Source of the DNA: SIG636 sp045537905
GTDB lineage: Bacteria; Bacillota; Clostridia; Oscillospirales; CAG-382
Assembly: GCA_045537905.1 (NCBI GenBank)
Contig: JAZSQJ010000038.1
Coordinates: 1-64,000, forward strand
Direction: 5' to 3'
Length of the DNA stretch: 64,000 nt
The translations under genes and the position numbers were made by a program. Under the pieces are notes generated by a model. The model made no database searches, was not told the DNA's origin, and saw nothing but the letters and a program-made list of their open reading frames with translations. This document shows, one piece after another, positions 15,847 through 24,293 of the stretch (position 1 is its first letter; each line of letters starts with the position of its first letter).

Positions 15847-16623
15847 ATGAAGAACATTATTAAGATTTTGATTTCCGCAATGTTGATTTTAAGCATGGCT
15901 GTATTACCCGTGGCGGCTGTGGAAAACGAAAGTGACGACACCGCTTGGATGGAAAAGCTTAGCTCCTTCCCTGAGGGTGAGTACGAAAAAATGACCGACG
16001 GCGACCTCAGAACGCTGGAAATATGGTTGGTTGATTCCAAGTATGTTCCTGCCGAAATCGGTGTTGTCGATTATTACGAGTCAAATATGAGCTTTTTTGA
16101 AAAGTACGTGCCCGAGGAAAGAAGGGAAAGAGACTTCTTTGTCTCCCGCTATACCACCAATATAAGCGTAAAGGGTACGGCGGCAGAAGCTGAGTATTAC
16201 TGCCGTTTGGATGAGGTTAAAAGTGTAACCGTATGTGGAGAGGCGCAGATAGTTCGCCCCGAAGTTACTGTTCCCATGCCTGCCGTATGGCGTGTAGAAA
16301 TTTCCAAAACGGTAGCCGAGCTTAAAGCCGAAATGGGGAAAGAGCTTGACTGGAAGGATCCTAACGGCAATATCCTGCCGGATAACGCTTTTGTCGGCAC
16401 AGGCTGTTTCGTAGTTGACGGCAACCAAAGATACAATATGTCAATTTACGGCGACATTAACGGCGACGGTGCGTTTTCTGCCATAGACTATCTCAGTCTT
16501 TCCGCATCCATAGTGAGCAGGGAAGGTCTCAAGCCTGCCTACAGGACGGCTGCAGATGTTAATAATGACGGTGTCGTTTCTGCGGCTGACTGCCTTGCTA
16601 TGAAAAATCTCCTTAGAAAATAA
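15847..16623 (+). CDS. Secreted dockerin protein, unknown N-terminal domain
   Basis: The 258-residue protein starts at an ATG behind AAAGGAGG. It has a signal peptide (residues 1-25), then a domain with the DLRTLEIWLVDSKYVPAEIG block, which keeps the length and placement of the propeptide-like domains of its neighbours but is more divergent. A linker, GNILPDNAFVGTGCFVVDGN, also precedes the dockerin in the protein at 57248. Its dockerin is of a second type: GDINGDGAFSAIDYLSLSAS and DVNNDGVVSAADCLAMKNLL, without the LKYDAGLI signature. It is the last gene of the operon. The function is unknown. Confidence 0.65.
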   Translation: MKNIIKILISAMLILSMAVLPVAAVENESDDTAWMEKLSSFPEGEYEKMTDGDLRTLEIWLVDSKYVPAEIGVVDYYESNMSFFEKYVPEERRERDFFVSRYTTNISVKGTAAEAEYYCRLDEVKSVTVCGEAQIVRPEVTVPMPAVWRVEISKTVAELKAEMGKELDWKDPNGNILPDNAFVGTGCFVVDGNQRYNMSIYGDINGDGAFSAIDYLSLSASIVSREGLKPAYRTAADVNNDGVVSAADCLAMKNLLRK

Positions 16624-16661
16624 TTAATTATAATTTACTCTCCCTTATTAATTGTATTCAA

Positions 16662-16753
16662 ACGGGGGCCCCGTAGGGCACGGTAAATAAGCAGCCTGTG
16701 GAGTTTTAATCTTTTACCGTCTTTTGACGGAAGATTACCGGCAGCTATCGTGC
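16662..16753 (+). other. Structured intergenic stretch
   Basis: GCACG (16678-16682) can pair with CGTGC (16749-16753) around nested stems CGGTAAA/TTTACCG and TAATCTT/AAGATTA, next to the palindrome ACGGGGGCCCCGT (16662-16674). It may be a transcript-end structure. I cannot match it to a riboswitch class. Confidence 0.25.
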
Positions 16754-16796
16754 ACCGATTAGAAACAATTACTTTTGATGTCTTGAAAAACACATC

Positions 16797-16843
16797 AAGG
16801 AGCTACCTCAAATGCAAAAACGTAGCATTTGAGGTAGCTCCTT
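16797..16843 (+). terminator. Intrinsic terminator, 19-pair stem
   Basis: AAGGAGCTACCTCAAATGC (16797-16815) pairs perfectly with 16825-16843 and is followed by a T-rich run. It separates the dockerin operon from blaI. Confidence 0.8.
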
Positions 16844-16942
16844 GTCTTTGTTTATCGCGTGGCGACGGTTGACGGTTACAGGGCGAAGGCGTCGGTCAGA
16901 CCGCCGAGGCGGGTGGTGTCTTTTTTGCTCTTAAAAAAAGTG

Positions 16943-16971
16943 TTGACAAGTGGTATTAGGTGTGTTAATAT
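16943..16971 (+). promoter_or_regulatory. Sigma-A promoter of blaI operon
   Basis: TTGACA (16943-16948), 17-base spacer, TAATAT (16966-16971). It lies about 50 bases before the blaI start. Confidence 0.75.
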
Positions 16972-16979
16972 AAACTTGT

Positions 16980-16998
16980 GGTCTATAGGCGATAGACC
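16980..16998 (+). promoter_or_regulatory. Probable BlaI operator
   Basis: A perfect inverted repeat, GGTCTAT-N5-ATAGACC, covers the expected transcription start. BlaI-family repressors bind dyads at their own promoters. This dyad differs from the classical TACA/TGTA core, so the assignment is by position. Confidence 0.55.
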
Positions 16999-17020
16999 GA
17001 ACGGAAAGGAGAAAAGGGTT

Positions 17021-17392
17021 ATGGAAGAAAAAAGGCTGGGCGCGGTTGAGGCACGTTTTGCCGATATCGTGTGGAATAATCAACCCTTAAGCTCGGGCAA
17101 GCTTGTGGAGCTTTGTAAAAACGAGTTGGGGTGGAAAAAATCTACCACCTATACCGTTTTGAAAAAACTTAGCCTTAGAGGAATATTTTGCAATGAAAAC
17201 GGTATAGTTAAGGCTGTCGTAACCAGAGACGAGTTTTACAGTATGCAAAGCCAGCAGTTTGTTAACGAAATGTTTGAGGGCTCGTTGCCGTCCTTTATCG
17301 CAGCGTTTACCTCCGGCAAAAAGCTGAACAAGGAGGAAAGCGAGCTTATCAAACGGATGATAGAAGAAATAAGCGGAGGCGACGATGAGTAA
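17021..17392 (+). CDS. blaI: BlaI/MecI-family winged-helix repressor
   Basis: The ATG at 17021 follows AAAGGAG. The open frame extends upstream to 16859 but has no ribosome site there. The 123-residue length is typical. The winged helix is clear (EARFADIVWNNQPLSSGKLV, then WKKSTTYTVLKKLSLRGIF), and the C-terminal dimerisation part contains the stretch (SFIAAFTSGKKLNKEESELI) where BlaI proteins are cut. It overlaps blaR1 by 8 bases. It should repress its own promoter and the downstream dockerin genes until the partner protease inactivates it. Confidence 0.88.
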   Translation: MEEKRLGAVEARFADIVWNNQPLSSGKLVELCKNELGWKKSTTYTVLKKLSLRGIFCNENGIVKAVVTRDEFYSMQSQQFVNEMFEGSLPSFIAAFTSGKKLNKEESELIKRMIEEISGGDDE

Positions 17393-19571
17393 TATATTTG
17401 AAACAATATTGAGAATGAGCATCTCTGCCGCACTTGTGGTGATTGCGTTGCTTGTTTTCAGACCCATTCTTAAAAAACTCCCCGGTGGTCTGTGCTCACT
17501 TTTATGGGTTATGGTCGCCGTGCGGCTTTTGTGCCCCGTTTTGGCGGAAAGCCCGTACAGCCTTATGCCCGATAGCGTTACGCTTGCGGAAACCGTCACA
17601 AAGACGCCTGCTTACGAAGCGCCGTTAACTGTGCCGCCGTTACAAGTGCAGTTGCCGCAGGAAACGCCGATACCAAGCCCCTCGGAGCCGGCATTGGAGA
17701 ACGTAACCACAGCACCTAAGAGGATACAGCCCCTCGCACTGGGCGGAAGTATATGGCTGGCAGGCACGGCTATTATGCTTGGGTACTTTATCGTAAGCTA
17801 TCTGCGCTTAAAAAAGCGTGTGGCGGCAAACGTAAAAACAGGCGAAAGGCTTTATATCTGCGACAACATATCCTCTCCGTTTATAATGGGGATTTCTTCA
17901 CCAAAAATCTATCTGCCCTCATATATAAACGAGAGTTACAGAGACGTGATAGTTGCCCACGAGCGTGCACATATTGCCAGATGTGACCATTTACAAAAAG
18001 CTTTGGGCTACTTTATACTGTCTTTGCATTGGTTTAACCCCTTCGTGTGGTGCGCATACACCCTTTTCTGTAAGGATATAGAGAGGGCGTGTGACGAAAG
18101 AGTAATAAACGGCAAAACGAACGAATACAAAAAGCTTTACGCAGAAACGCTTCTGTACTTCTGCACGGATAAAGGCAGTCTTGCACCCTGCAGAGTTGCT
18201 TTCGGTGAAATAGATGCAAAGCAACGTATATCCAAGGTTATCAAATACAAAAAAGCAAGCCTTTGGGTTGTGTTGGCAGGGGTATTGATAGGCGCCGTTA
18301 TTGCCCTTTGCCTGCTGACAAACCCCGAAAGCGAGCCTGACGCTTTGCCTTCCTCCTCTCAAAGCGACAGCAGCGAGAACGAAAGCAAGACAGAGGATAG
18401 CGTAGCCAATGGAAGCTATGAGGCTGACGAGAGCACTGAGGCAAGCACCTCCGAAGAAAGCTCCGATCCGGACGAGAGCACCGAGGTAAGCGCACCCCAA
18501 GACACCTCTCAAGATAATCCTCGGGACACCCCCCAAGACAAACCCACGGATACACCGTCCGTACCGACCCCCAAGGAGCACCTTTCGTTGCAGAGCACAC
18601 GCATCACTCCTGAAGGGATATACCCGAATGATGATTGCCGAAACTACGGAAAAAACGACCGCATCCCTGTTTACATACAGGTGTACGACAAGGAGCGAGC
18701 AGTACGTTACCCCACTGCCAGCCATTACATAAGGGAAGCAGCCCTGACAGTATGGCTTTGTGACAGCAAGGGCAACAAAATAGACTACGTAAACACCAAC
18801 AGCAACGGGCTTGCAAGGTTTGAGGTTTTCGAGGGGAGTTATACCGTACACTTTGGCGGTACGGACACCTATGCCGCTTATACCACCGACGTATTTGAGG
18901 CAAAGCATCCGCTTATATCCCTCTACAGCTCACCGATAAGGATGTTTGTAGCTACCTATAAAAAGGCAAGCTTTGCACCTTGCACCGTTACCGTGCTGGA
19001 TGCAGATACAAGCAAGCCTGTAAGGAACGTACACGTAACAAGGTACAAGTACAAGGACAGCGGATTTTACACAGACGCAAACGGAAAAGTAACTTTGCCG
19101 CCGCTTATAGAACACAACGGAGAAGGCGAAAAAACTTGCGGACTAAGCTTTACCTGCCAAGGGTATATAAGCCAAAGCCTTGAGGTGGATGTGTTTGAAA
19201 GCAACATCACCGTAAGACTTTCCAGAGTAAAGGAGCACCCCTACACCGTAAGGATAGTAGATGCCGATACAGGCGAGGGTGTAGAGGGCGTATGGCTTAT
19301 TCTTTCCGATTACGCCGACACAAGCAAGGTATACACGGCGGTATCGGGCAAGGACGGCTACGTTAGCGGTATGAAAACCAGCAACGAGCTTGCACTTTTC
19401 CCTCAGGTAAACCTGTACTATTCTGCCGAGGGCATTCCCTACGAGCTTAGAACTGAGAAGGGCAAGGGTATCTACACACGACTTTCTATTGTCCTGAACG
19501 AGGGCAGTAACGAATACACCGTTTATTTGAAAACGGACGAGAAAAACCAAACGGTAACGCTGTTTTGGTAG
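17385..19571 (+). CDS. BlaR1/MecR1-like M56 metalloprotease with Cna-B-like outer domains
   Basis: The 728-residue protein has transmembrane segments near residues 5-25, 35-55, 122-140 and 288-310. The zinc site is HERAH (H192-H196) with IERACDERVI downstream, all as in M56 BlaR1. The C-terminal penicillin-binding sensor domain of BlaR1 is absent. Instead there is a Ser/Asp/Pro-rich linker (about 325-400) and three beta domains with TVLDADTSKPVRNVHVTRYK and TVRIVDADTGEGVEGVWLIL, typical of Cna-B or carboxypeptidase-regulatory-like folds. It therefore probably senses something other than beta-lactams, perhaps a wall or matrix state. It is coupled to blaI and followed 12 bases on by a dockerin gene. 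Confidence 0.8.
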   Translation: MSNIFETILRMSISAALVVIALLVFRPILKKLPGGLCSLLWVMVAVRLLCPVLAESPYSLMPDSVTLAETVTKTPAYEAPLTVPPLQVQLPQETPIPSPSEPALENVTTAPKRIQPLALGGSIWLAGTAIMLGYFIVSYLRLKKRVAANVKTGERLYICDNISSPFIMGISSPKIYLPSYINESYRDVIVAHERAHIARCDHLQKALGYFILSLHWFNPFVWCAYTLFCKDIERACDERVINGKTNEYKKLYAETLLYFCTDKGSLAPCRVAFGEIDAKQRISKVIKYKKASLWVVLAGVLIGAVIALCLLTNPESEPDALPSSSQSDSSENESKTEDSVANGSYEADESTEASTSEESSDPDESTEVSAPQDTSQDNPRDTPQDKPTDTPSVPTPKEHLSLQSTRITPEGIYPNDDCRNYGKNDRIPVYIQVYDKERAVRYPTASHYIREAALTVWLCDSKGNKIDYVNTNSNGLARFEVFEGSYTVHFGGTDTYAAYTTDVFEAKHPLISLYSSPIRMFVATYKKASFAPCTVTVLDADTSKPVRNVHVTRYKYKDSGFYTDANGKVTLPPLIEHNGEGEKTCGLSFTCQGYISQSLEVDVFESNITVRLSRVKEHPYTVRIVDADTGEGVEGVWLILSDYADTSKVYTAVSGKDGYVSGMKTSNELALFPQVNLYYSAEGIPYELRTEKGKGIYTRLSIVLNEGSNEYTVYLKTDEKNQTVTLFW

Positions 19572-19583
19572 GAGGGCTTTTTA

Positions 19584-21659
19584 ATGAAAAAAATAACATC
19601 TTTTATACTTGCGGCGTTGATGTGCCTTGGCTGCCTTGCCGCATTTTCCCAAGCGGCAAGTGCTTACGATTGGGGCTGGATAAGCAGCGTTGTAAAATGG
19701 AATCTGTACGATAACGGCTTGCTTAACTTTTCAGGCACCGGGCTGGCATACTTCGGCTACTACGGGGTACAAAGCCAATACTTTGAAAAAATAACGGAGA
19801 TAACCTTAAGCGAGGGTATTACGGGCATAATCTTCGAAGGCGAAAATATGCCCAACCTTACTAAAATAACCCTGTCCTCCACCTGTACACGGGTGGACGG
19901 CACCCCCTATAACAGCTCCAAGCTGGAAAAATATGTGGTTCCCTCGGGCAACATCGCATACAAGTCGAAGGACGGCGTGCTGTATGAGCGCTGCAAGAAA
20001 GAAAACGGCACCTACAGCAGCACCTACAGCTTAAAGCACTATCCTGCAGGCAAAACTGCGGAAAAATACACTATGGAAAGCAACACAACCGCCACAGGTG
20101 ACCATTCCTTCCGCAACAACAAGCACTTAAAGCAGCTTGTGTTTGCCGACACGGTAACCGCCATAGGCACCTCCGCCTTGGAGGGCTGTACAGCGCTTGC
20201 TAAGGTAGAGCTTCCCTTGTCTTTGGAAACAATGGGTGACCACGCCTTTATGGGCTGCAGCGCCTTGACCTCTGTGGCAATAATGGGGCGCATCAACAGG
20301 CTGGGCAGAGGTGCGTTTATGGACTGTACCGCACTTACAACCGTAAGCTTTCCCGCAACTCTGCAGCATTTGAACAGCGGCTGCTTTGCAAGCTGCATTT
20401 CTATTAAAAAGCTGGACCTTAAAAACATAAAAAGCATAGGCATAAACGGGCTATACGACTGTAGGTCGCTGGAGGAGCTTCATATCCCTGCAGGGCTTGC
20501 CTTTCATTCCGATTACGAGGACGGCGATGCCACCTTGTACGATGCTTTTTTAGGAAACAACTACAAGCTTAAAAGCATAAGCGTGGACAGTGCAAATCCA
20601 CACTATTCCGCAACGGACGGAGTGCTGTATTCCAAGGACAAAAAGACCCTCTATTCCTATCCCGCGGGTAGACCTGATAAGGAATACACTATGCTAAGCA
20701 CCACCGAGGAAATCCACGACCGTGCGTTTTCCGGTGCAAAAAATCTGGAAACCTTGAACTTTTACGGCAACAGAATACACAGATATGTATTTGAGGGCTG
20801 TGACTCAATAAAAAAGCTGGTTATAAAGGGCAGACAGATACCTTTTTCCGCAGAGTTTACCTTGCCCAATCTGGAAACGCTGGTGCTTCCCGATACCCTT
20901 AGCGGTACCTTTGTACTGGATTCGTTCTTTTATTGCCCCAAGCTGCCTGCGGAGATAGTTTTGCCCTCGGGCGTTCTGTGCGTGCAGCACGTGGACTTTG
21001 GCACGCCTTCCTCTTCCCCTATCAAAACAGTTTACATCTTCAAAACAAAAGAGGTTTTTGAAAACGGCGAGACTGTCAGCCACACTTGGCACTGTATGAA
21101 AAACTACAAGGAGGAGCTGTCACGTGTAGGTATAGACCTTATAAGGCTGGACGAAAGCGGTAAATGCGGCGAAAACGCCGAATTTACGCTGGATAAAAAC
21201 GGAAGGCTGGTTATTACCGGCACAGGCACCGTAGACAGCTTTCCTTGGAGCGAATATCCCCAATTTATAAAAGAAGTAGTGGTAAGCGAAGGAATAAGCG
21301 GCATAGGAGCAAACGCTTTTGCCGACTGTGCTATGGAAATGATTGTTCTGCCTTCTACGCTTACAGAGATAGGGGAGTCTGCTTTTAAGGGGTGTGATAG
21401 CCTTAAGACTGTGATAGACTATACCGTATCTCTCACCGTAGCAGAGGATAATGCTCCTATTGAATCCGCCCAACACGTACGCATGGAAAAGGGTGATGTA
21501 AACGAGGATGGCAAAATCAACAACCTCGACGCCGCAACGGTGCTTAAATATGACGCAGGCATAATACAAACCTTTACTAAAGGCGACGTGAACGGTGACG
21601 GCAAAATCAACAACCTTGACGCAACTTTAATACTTAAATACGATGCAGGCTTAATATAG
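19584..21659 (+). CDS. BspA-like leucine-rich repeat protein with dockerin
   Basis: The 691-residue protein starts at an ATG behind GGAGGG and has a signal peptide ending ASA. Many LRR_5 (BspA/TpLRR) units follow, such as VTAIGTSALEGCTALAKVEL and HAFMGCSALTSV. A second short block near residues 520-590 (ENAEFTLDKNGRLVITGTGT) resembles the N-terminus. The dockerin at about 630-690 has KGDVNEDGKINNLDAATVLK and a matching second loop. Such proteins usually bind host or matrix proteins. Its position 12 bases after blaR1 puts it under BlaI control. Confidence 0.8.
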   Translation: MKKITSFILAALMCLGCLAAFSQAASAYDWGWISSVVKWNLYDNGLLNFSGTGLAYFGYYGVQSQYFEKITEITLSEGITGIIFEGENMPNLTKITLSSTCTRVDGTPYNSSKLEKYVVPSGNIAYKSKDGVLYERCKKENGTYSSTYSLKHYPAGKTAEKYTMESNTTATGDHSFRNNKHLKQLVFADTVTAIGTSALEGCTALAKVELPLSLETMGDHAFMGCSALTSVAIMGRINRLGRGAFMDCTALTTVSFPATLQHLNSGCFASCISIKKLDLKNIKSIGINGLYDCRSLEELHIPAGLAFHSDYEDGDATLYDAFLGNNYKLKSISVDSANPHYSATDGVLYSKDKKTLYSYPAGRPDKEYTMLSTTEEIHDRAFSGAKNLETLNFYGNRIHRYVFEGCDSIKKLVIKGRQIPFSAEFTLPNLETLVLPDTLSGTFVLDSFFYCPKLPAEIVLPSGVLCVQHVDFGTPSSSPIKTVYIFKTKEVFENGETVSHTWHCMKNYKEELSRVGIDLIRLDESGKCGENAEFTLDKNGRLVITGTGTVDSFPWSEYPQFIKEVVVSEGISGIGANAFADCAMEMIVLPSTLTEIGESAFKGCDSLKTVIDYTVSLTVAEDNAPIESAQHVRMEKGDVNEDGKINNLDAATVLKYDAGIIQTFTKGDVNGDGKINNLDATLILKYDAGLI

Positions 21660-21713
21660 TCTGATTAAAAAATAACGTTTACACATTTTCGATAGACAGG
21701 AGGTTACGTAATA

Positions 21714-23780
21714 ATGAAGAGGATTTTTACTATAGCTATATCCTTATTGCTTGCGGCTTGTTTTACCCTTACGCCTGCTTTTGCAGAGGGGGCTTTAAGC
21801 ATAGCCGAGGAAACCGACAACACCGCATCCGGTGATGTCAACGGTGATGGCGTTAGTGATAACAGGGATGCTGCTACGGTGCTTAAATACGATGCAGGGC
21901 TTATTAACGAAGATGACCTTGCACTTTCCGAGGGCGACATAAATGCAGACGGTATTACTAATAACATAGACGCCTCCCATATACTAAAGTATGATGCAGG
22001 CTTGGTAAGCGAATACAAATACTGTATCCCTACTATGGACAATCTTTCCTTTACCATTAACAGCACCCACACCGCATATACCGTGGGTTGCAGTGGAGGG
22101 CTTTATGATGTGATTCCGTTGGTTGTATTCCCCTCAACGTACAACGGGCTTCCCGTTACCAGAGTTGGCGGCGTTGCAAGAAACGTAAAAGAAATATATA
22201 TACCCGAAGGCGTTCTTGTCATAAACGACGATGCATTCAGGGAAAGTGATACTTTGGAAAAAATTAATATCCCCTCCAGCGTATTGTATATAGGTTCCAG
22301 GGTGCTTTATAACGTACCCAAGCTTAAGACGCTTGATTTCCGTGCAAGTAACCTGCTTGAATGCAAAGCAGACTTTTCTATGTTGCCCAGTGCGGTAAGA
22401 AGCACCTATAACGGCGTGGATTATTTGGGCAACGCAAACAACAAATACCTGTACGCTGCCTACGCCTGCGATATAAAGGAGGCGGTGCTTCATCCCAATA
22501 CCAAGGTTATAGGCTATCAAGCCTTCTCTTTTTCCTGGCTCACCCTTGAGACTGTAAAATTCAACAAGGGCTTAAGGGCTATATGCTCACACGCCTTCCA
22601 GGGCTGTGGCTTGATCAAAGATATAAACCTGCCCGAGGGACTTGTAAGCGTTATGGGCGGTGCCTTCAGCCACGCCGAGGAGGCTACCGTATCCCTCCCC
22701 AGCAGTGTTATGTACTTGGGTGTAGACCCGTTTAGCTCTACCTGTTATACCCGCTACAACGGATTTGATTATTTAGGTAACGAAAAAAATCCTTACCACG
22801 CACTCATGCGCTTTAACATCCTTGATGCAACGGATGATTCAAAGCTTCATAAGGACACCAAGATAATTGCCGAGCTGGCTTGCTCGGCTACCAGCGGCCC
22901 TGTAAATCTGCCTGAGGGGCTTTTGGTTATCGGCGGCGGTGCTTTTTCAAGCTATACCGTTACCTCCGGCAGTATAGCTATCCCCTCTACGGTTATATAC
23001 ATCGGCGGTTCGGCGTTTAACGGATGTAACTCCCGAGAGGACGTGGTTTTACCCAAAGGGCTCAAGCACCTGGGGGCTAACGCCTTTAACGGCTCTACGA
23101 TAACCGGTATTGATATACGCTCAAATATAAAGTACATCTCCAAAGACGCTTTTGCAAATACCACTGCGCTTAAGAGAATAACGCTTCCCAAGGGGCTACG
23201 CTCCATTGGTGACGGCGCTTTCAAGATAGACTATTCGGACGGATACCTTGCCAAGCAAATAACGATACCCGAGGGTGTTGAATACATAGGTAAAGAAGCC
23301 TTTGGACGCAGATTCTACGAAAAAGGTGCCGCAGACACCCCCCTCGTTATACCCGACAGCGTTAAGGAGATGGGGATAGGTGCGTTTAACCTGATGGCTT
23401 ACTACGGCACCGACCAGGGCAACAAAGAAATAAAGCTCAGCGCCTCCTGCAAGGTTATTCCTCTTAACGCCTTTGAAGGTCACTCCATCACAAGCCTTAC
23501 CGTTCCCGAGGGCGTCATTTCCATAGAGCAGGGTGCTTTTGAGGATAATATCTATCTTGAAAAGATATACGTTGGAAAATCCTTAAAGAAGCTGGGATGC
23601 GTAGCCTTTGCAAGGTGCAAAGAGCTTAAGGATATTTATTACAGCGGCACCAAGGCGGACTGGAACGCCATAGAAAAGTTTGACCAAGGCAACACCGGGT
23701 CTGAGTGGAATGCGTATTGTTCCGAAATAACGGTACACTGCGCTGACGGCAACTTAATAGTTCCCGCTTGGCAACAATAG
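21714..23780 (+). CDS. BspA-like leucine-rich repeat protein with N-terminal dockerin
   Basis: The 688-residue protein starts at an ATG behind AGGAGG. Its order is reversed relative to the previous gene: signal peptide, then the dockerin (about 37-102, SGDVNGDGVSDNRDAATVLK and ADGITNNIDASHILKYD), then LRR_5 repeats to the end (AFQGCGLIKDINLPEGLVSV, ALKRITLPKGLRSIGDGAFK). It ends with YYSGTKADWNAIEKF, a usual last unit of such arrays. It starts 54 bases after the previous gene with no terminator between, so it is likely the last gene of the blaI operon. Confidence 0.8.
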   Translation: MKRIFTIAISLLLAACFTLTPAFAEGALSIAEETDNTASGDVNGDGVSDNRDAATVLKYDAGLINEDDLALSEGDINADGITNNIDASHILKYDAGLVSEYKYCIPTMDNLSFTINSTHTAYTVGCSGGLYDVIPLVVFPSTYNGLPVTRVGGVARNVKEIYIPEGVLVINDDAFRESDTLEKINIPSSVLYIGSRVLYNVPKLKTLDFRASNLLECKADFSMLPSAVRSTYNGVDYLGNANNKYLYAAYACDIKEAVLHPNTKVIGYQAFSFSWLTLETVKFNKGLRAICSHAFQGCGLIKDINLPEGLVSVMGGAFSHAEEATVSLPSSVMYLGVDPFSSTCYTRYNGFDYLGNEKNPYHALMRFNILDATDDSKLHKDTKIIAELACSATSGPVNLPEGLLVIGGGAFSSYTVTSGSIAIPSTVIYIGGSAFNGCNSREDVVLPKGLKHLGANAFNGSTITGIDIRSNIKYISKDAFANTTALKRITLPKGLRSIGDGAFKIDYSDGYLAKQITIPEGVEYIGKEAFGRRFYEKGAADTPLVIPDSVKEMGIGAFNLMAYYGTDQGNKEIKLSASCKVIPLNAFEGHSITSLTVPEGVISIEQGAFEDNIYLEKIYVGKSLKKLGCVAFARCKELKDIYYSGTKADWNAIEKFDQGNTGSEWNAYCSEITVHCADGNLIVPAWQQ

Positions 23781-23930
23781 CGCTGTTTAATAAAAACCGT
23801 TGGAGAGGAAAAAGTACAGACAAGACGAACCGAGGCGAAAACTGTAATACCACCCCACAAAAATACATTTTTTGCGGGTACCCCGATAGTACTGCGAGCC
23901 GAGGTTCGTTTTGAACTAAAAAACAAATAT

Positions 23931-23973
23931 AATGCAGAAAATTCAGGGAAATTTTCCCTGAATTTTCTGCATT
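23931..23973 (+). terminator. Intrinsic terminator, 18-pair stem
   Basis: Bases 23931-23948 (AATGCAGAAAATTCAGGG) pair perfectly with 23956-23973. The region 23781-23930 also holds an imperfect inverted repeat (GACGAACC near 23823 with GGTTCGTT near 23903), and 23974-24170 holds no gene. Confidence 0.75.
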
Positions 23974-24172
23974 AGTATGAGTATATTTTATTCTTTTTCG
24001 TGCTCTGTGCCTTTGTCAGCGGTCTGAGGTTCCGCTTACAGGCACGAGGGGGTTATAAGGCAAAACGGCGCCGCCTTAAATGATAAGGACGTTTTTAGTT
24101 AAAATGCCGAAAAATTGTATATATACGCTCGTTTAGGCACTATTTATAGAATTTAATTACAAAAAAGCTGTG

Positions 24173-24219
24173 CATTTGCACAAAAAACACGAAAAAGTAT
24201 TGACCTTTTTGTGCAAATG
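24173..24219 (+). promoter_or_regulatory. 14-base inverted repeat over the adhesin promoter
   Basis: CATTTGCACAAAAA (24173-24186) is matched exactly in inverse by TTTTTGTGCAAATG (24206-24219) across 19 bases. The right arm lies inside the promoter spacer and the loop contains the -35 element, as expected for a repressor or activator site. Confidence 0.6.
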
Positions 24220-24228
24220 GAGTATAAT
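24200..24228 (+). promoter_or_regulatory. Sigma-A promoter of the adhesin gene
   Basis: TTGACC (24200-24205), 17-base spacer, TATAAT (24223-24228). It lies 65 bases before the ATG at 24294. Confidence 0.75.
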
Positions 24229-24293
24229 TAATCTGTTAAAGTATCAACAATGGTATAGCTGTCTCATCCTTTAGGGGAATGGAGGAATATATA

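Noticed and set aside
16859..17020. N-terminal extension of BlaI
   Set aside because: This stretch contains the promoter and the dyad operator. The ATG at 17021 has the ribosome site and gives the family length.
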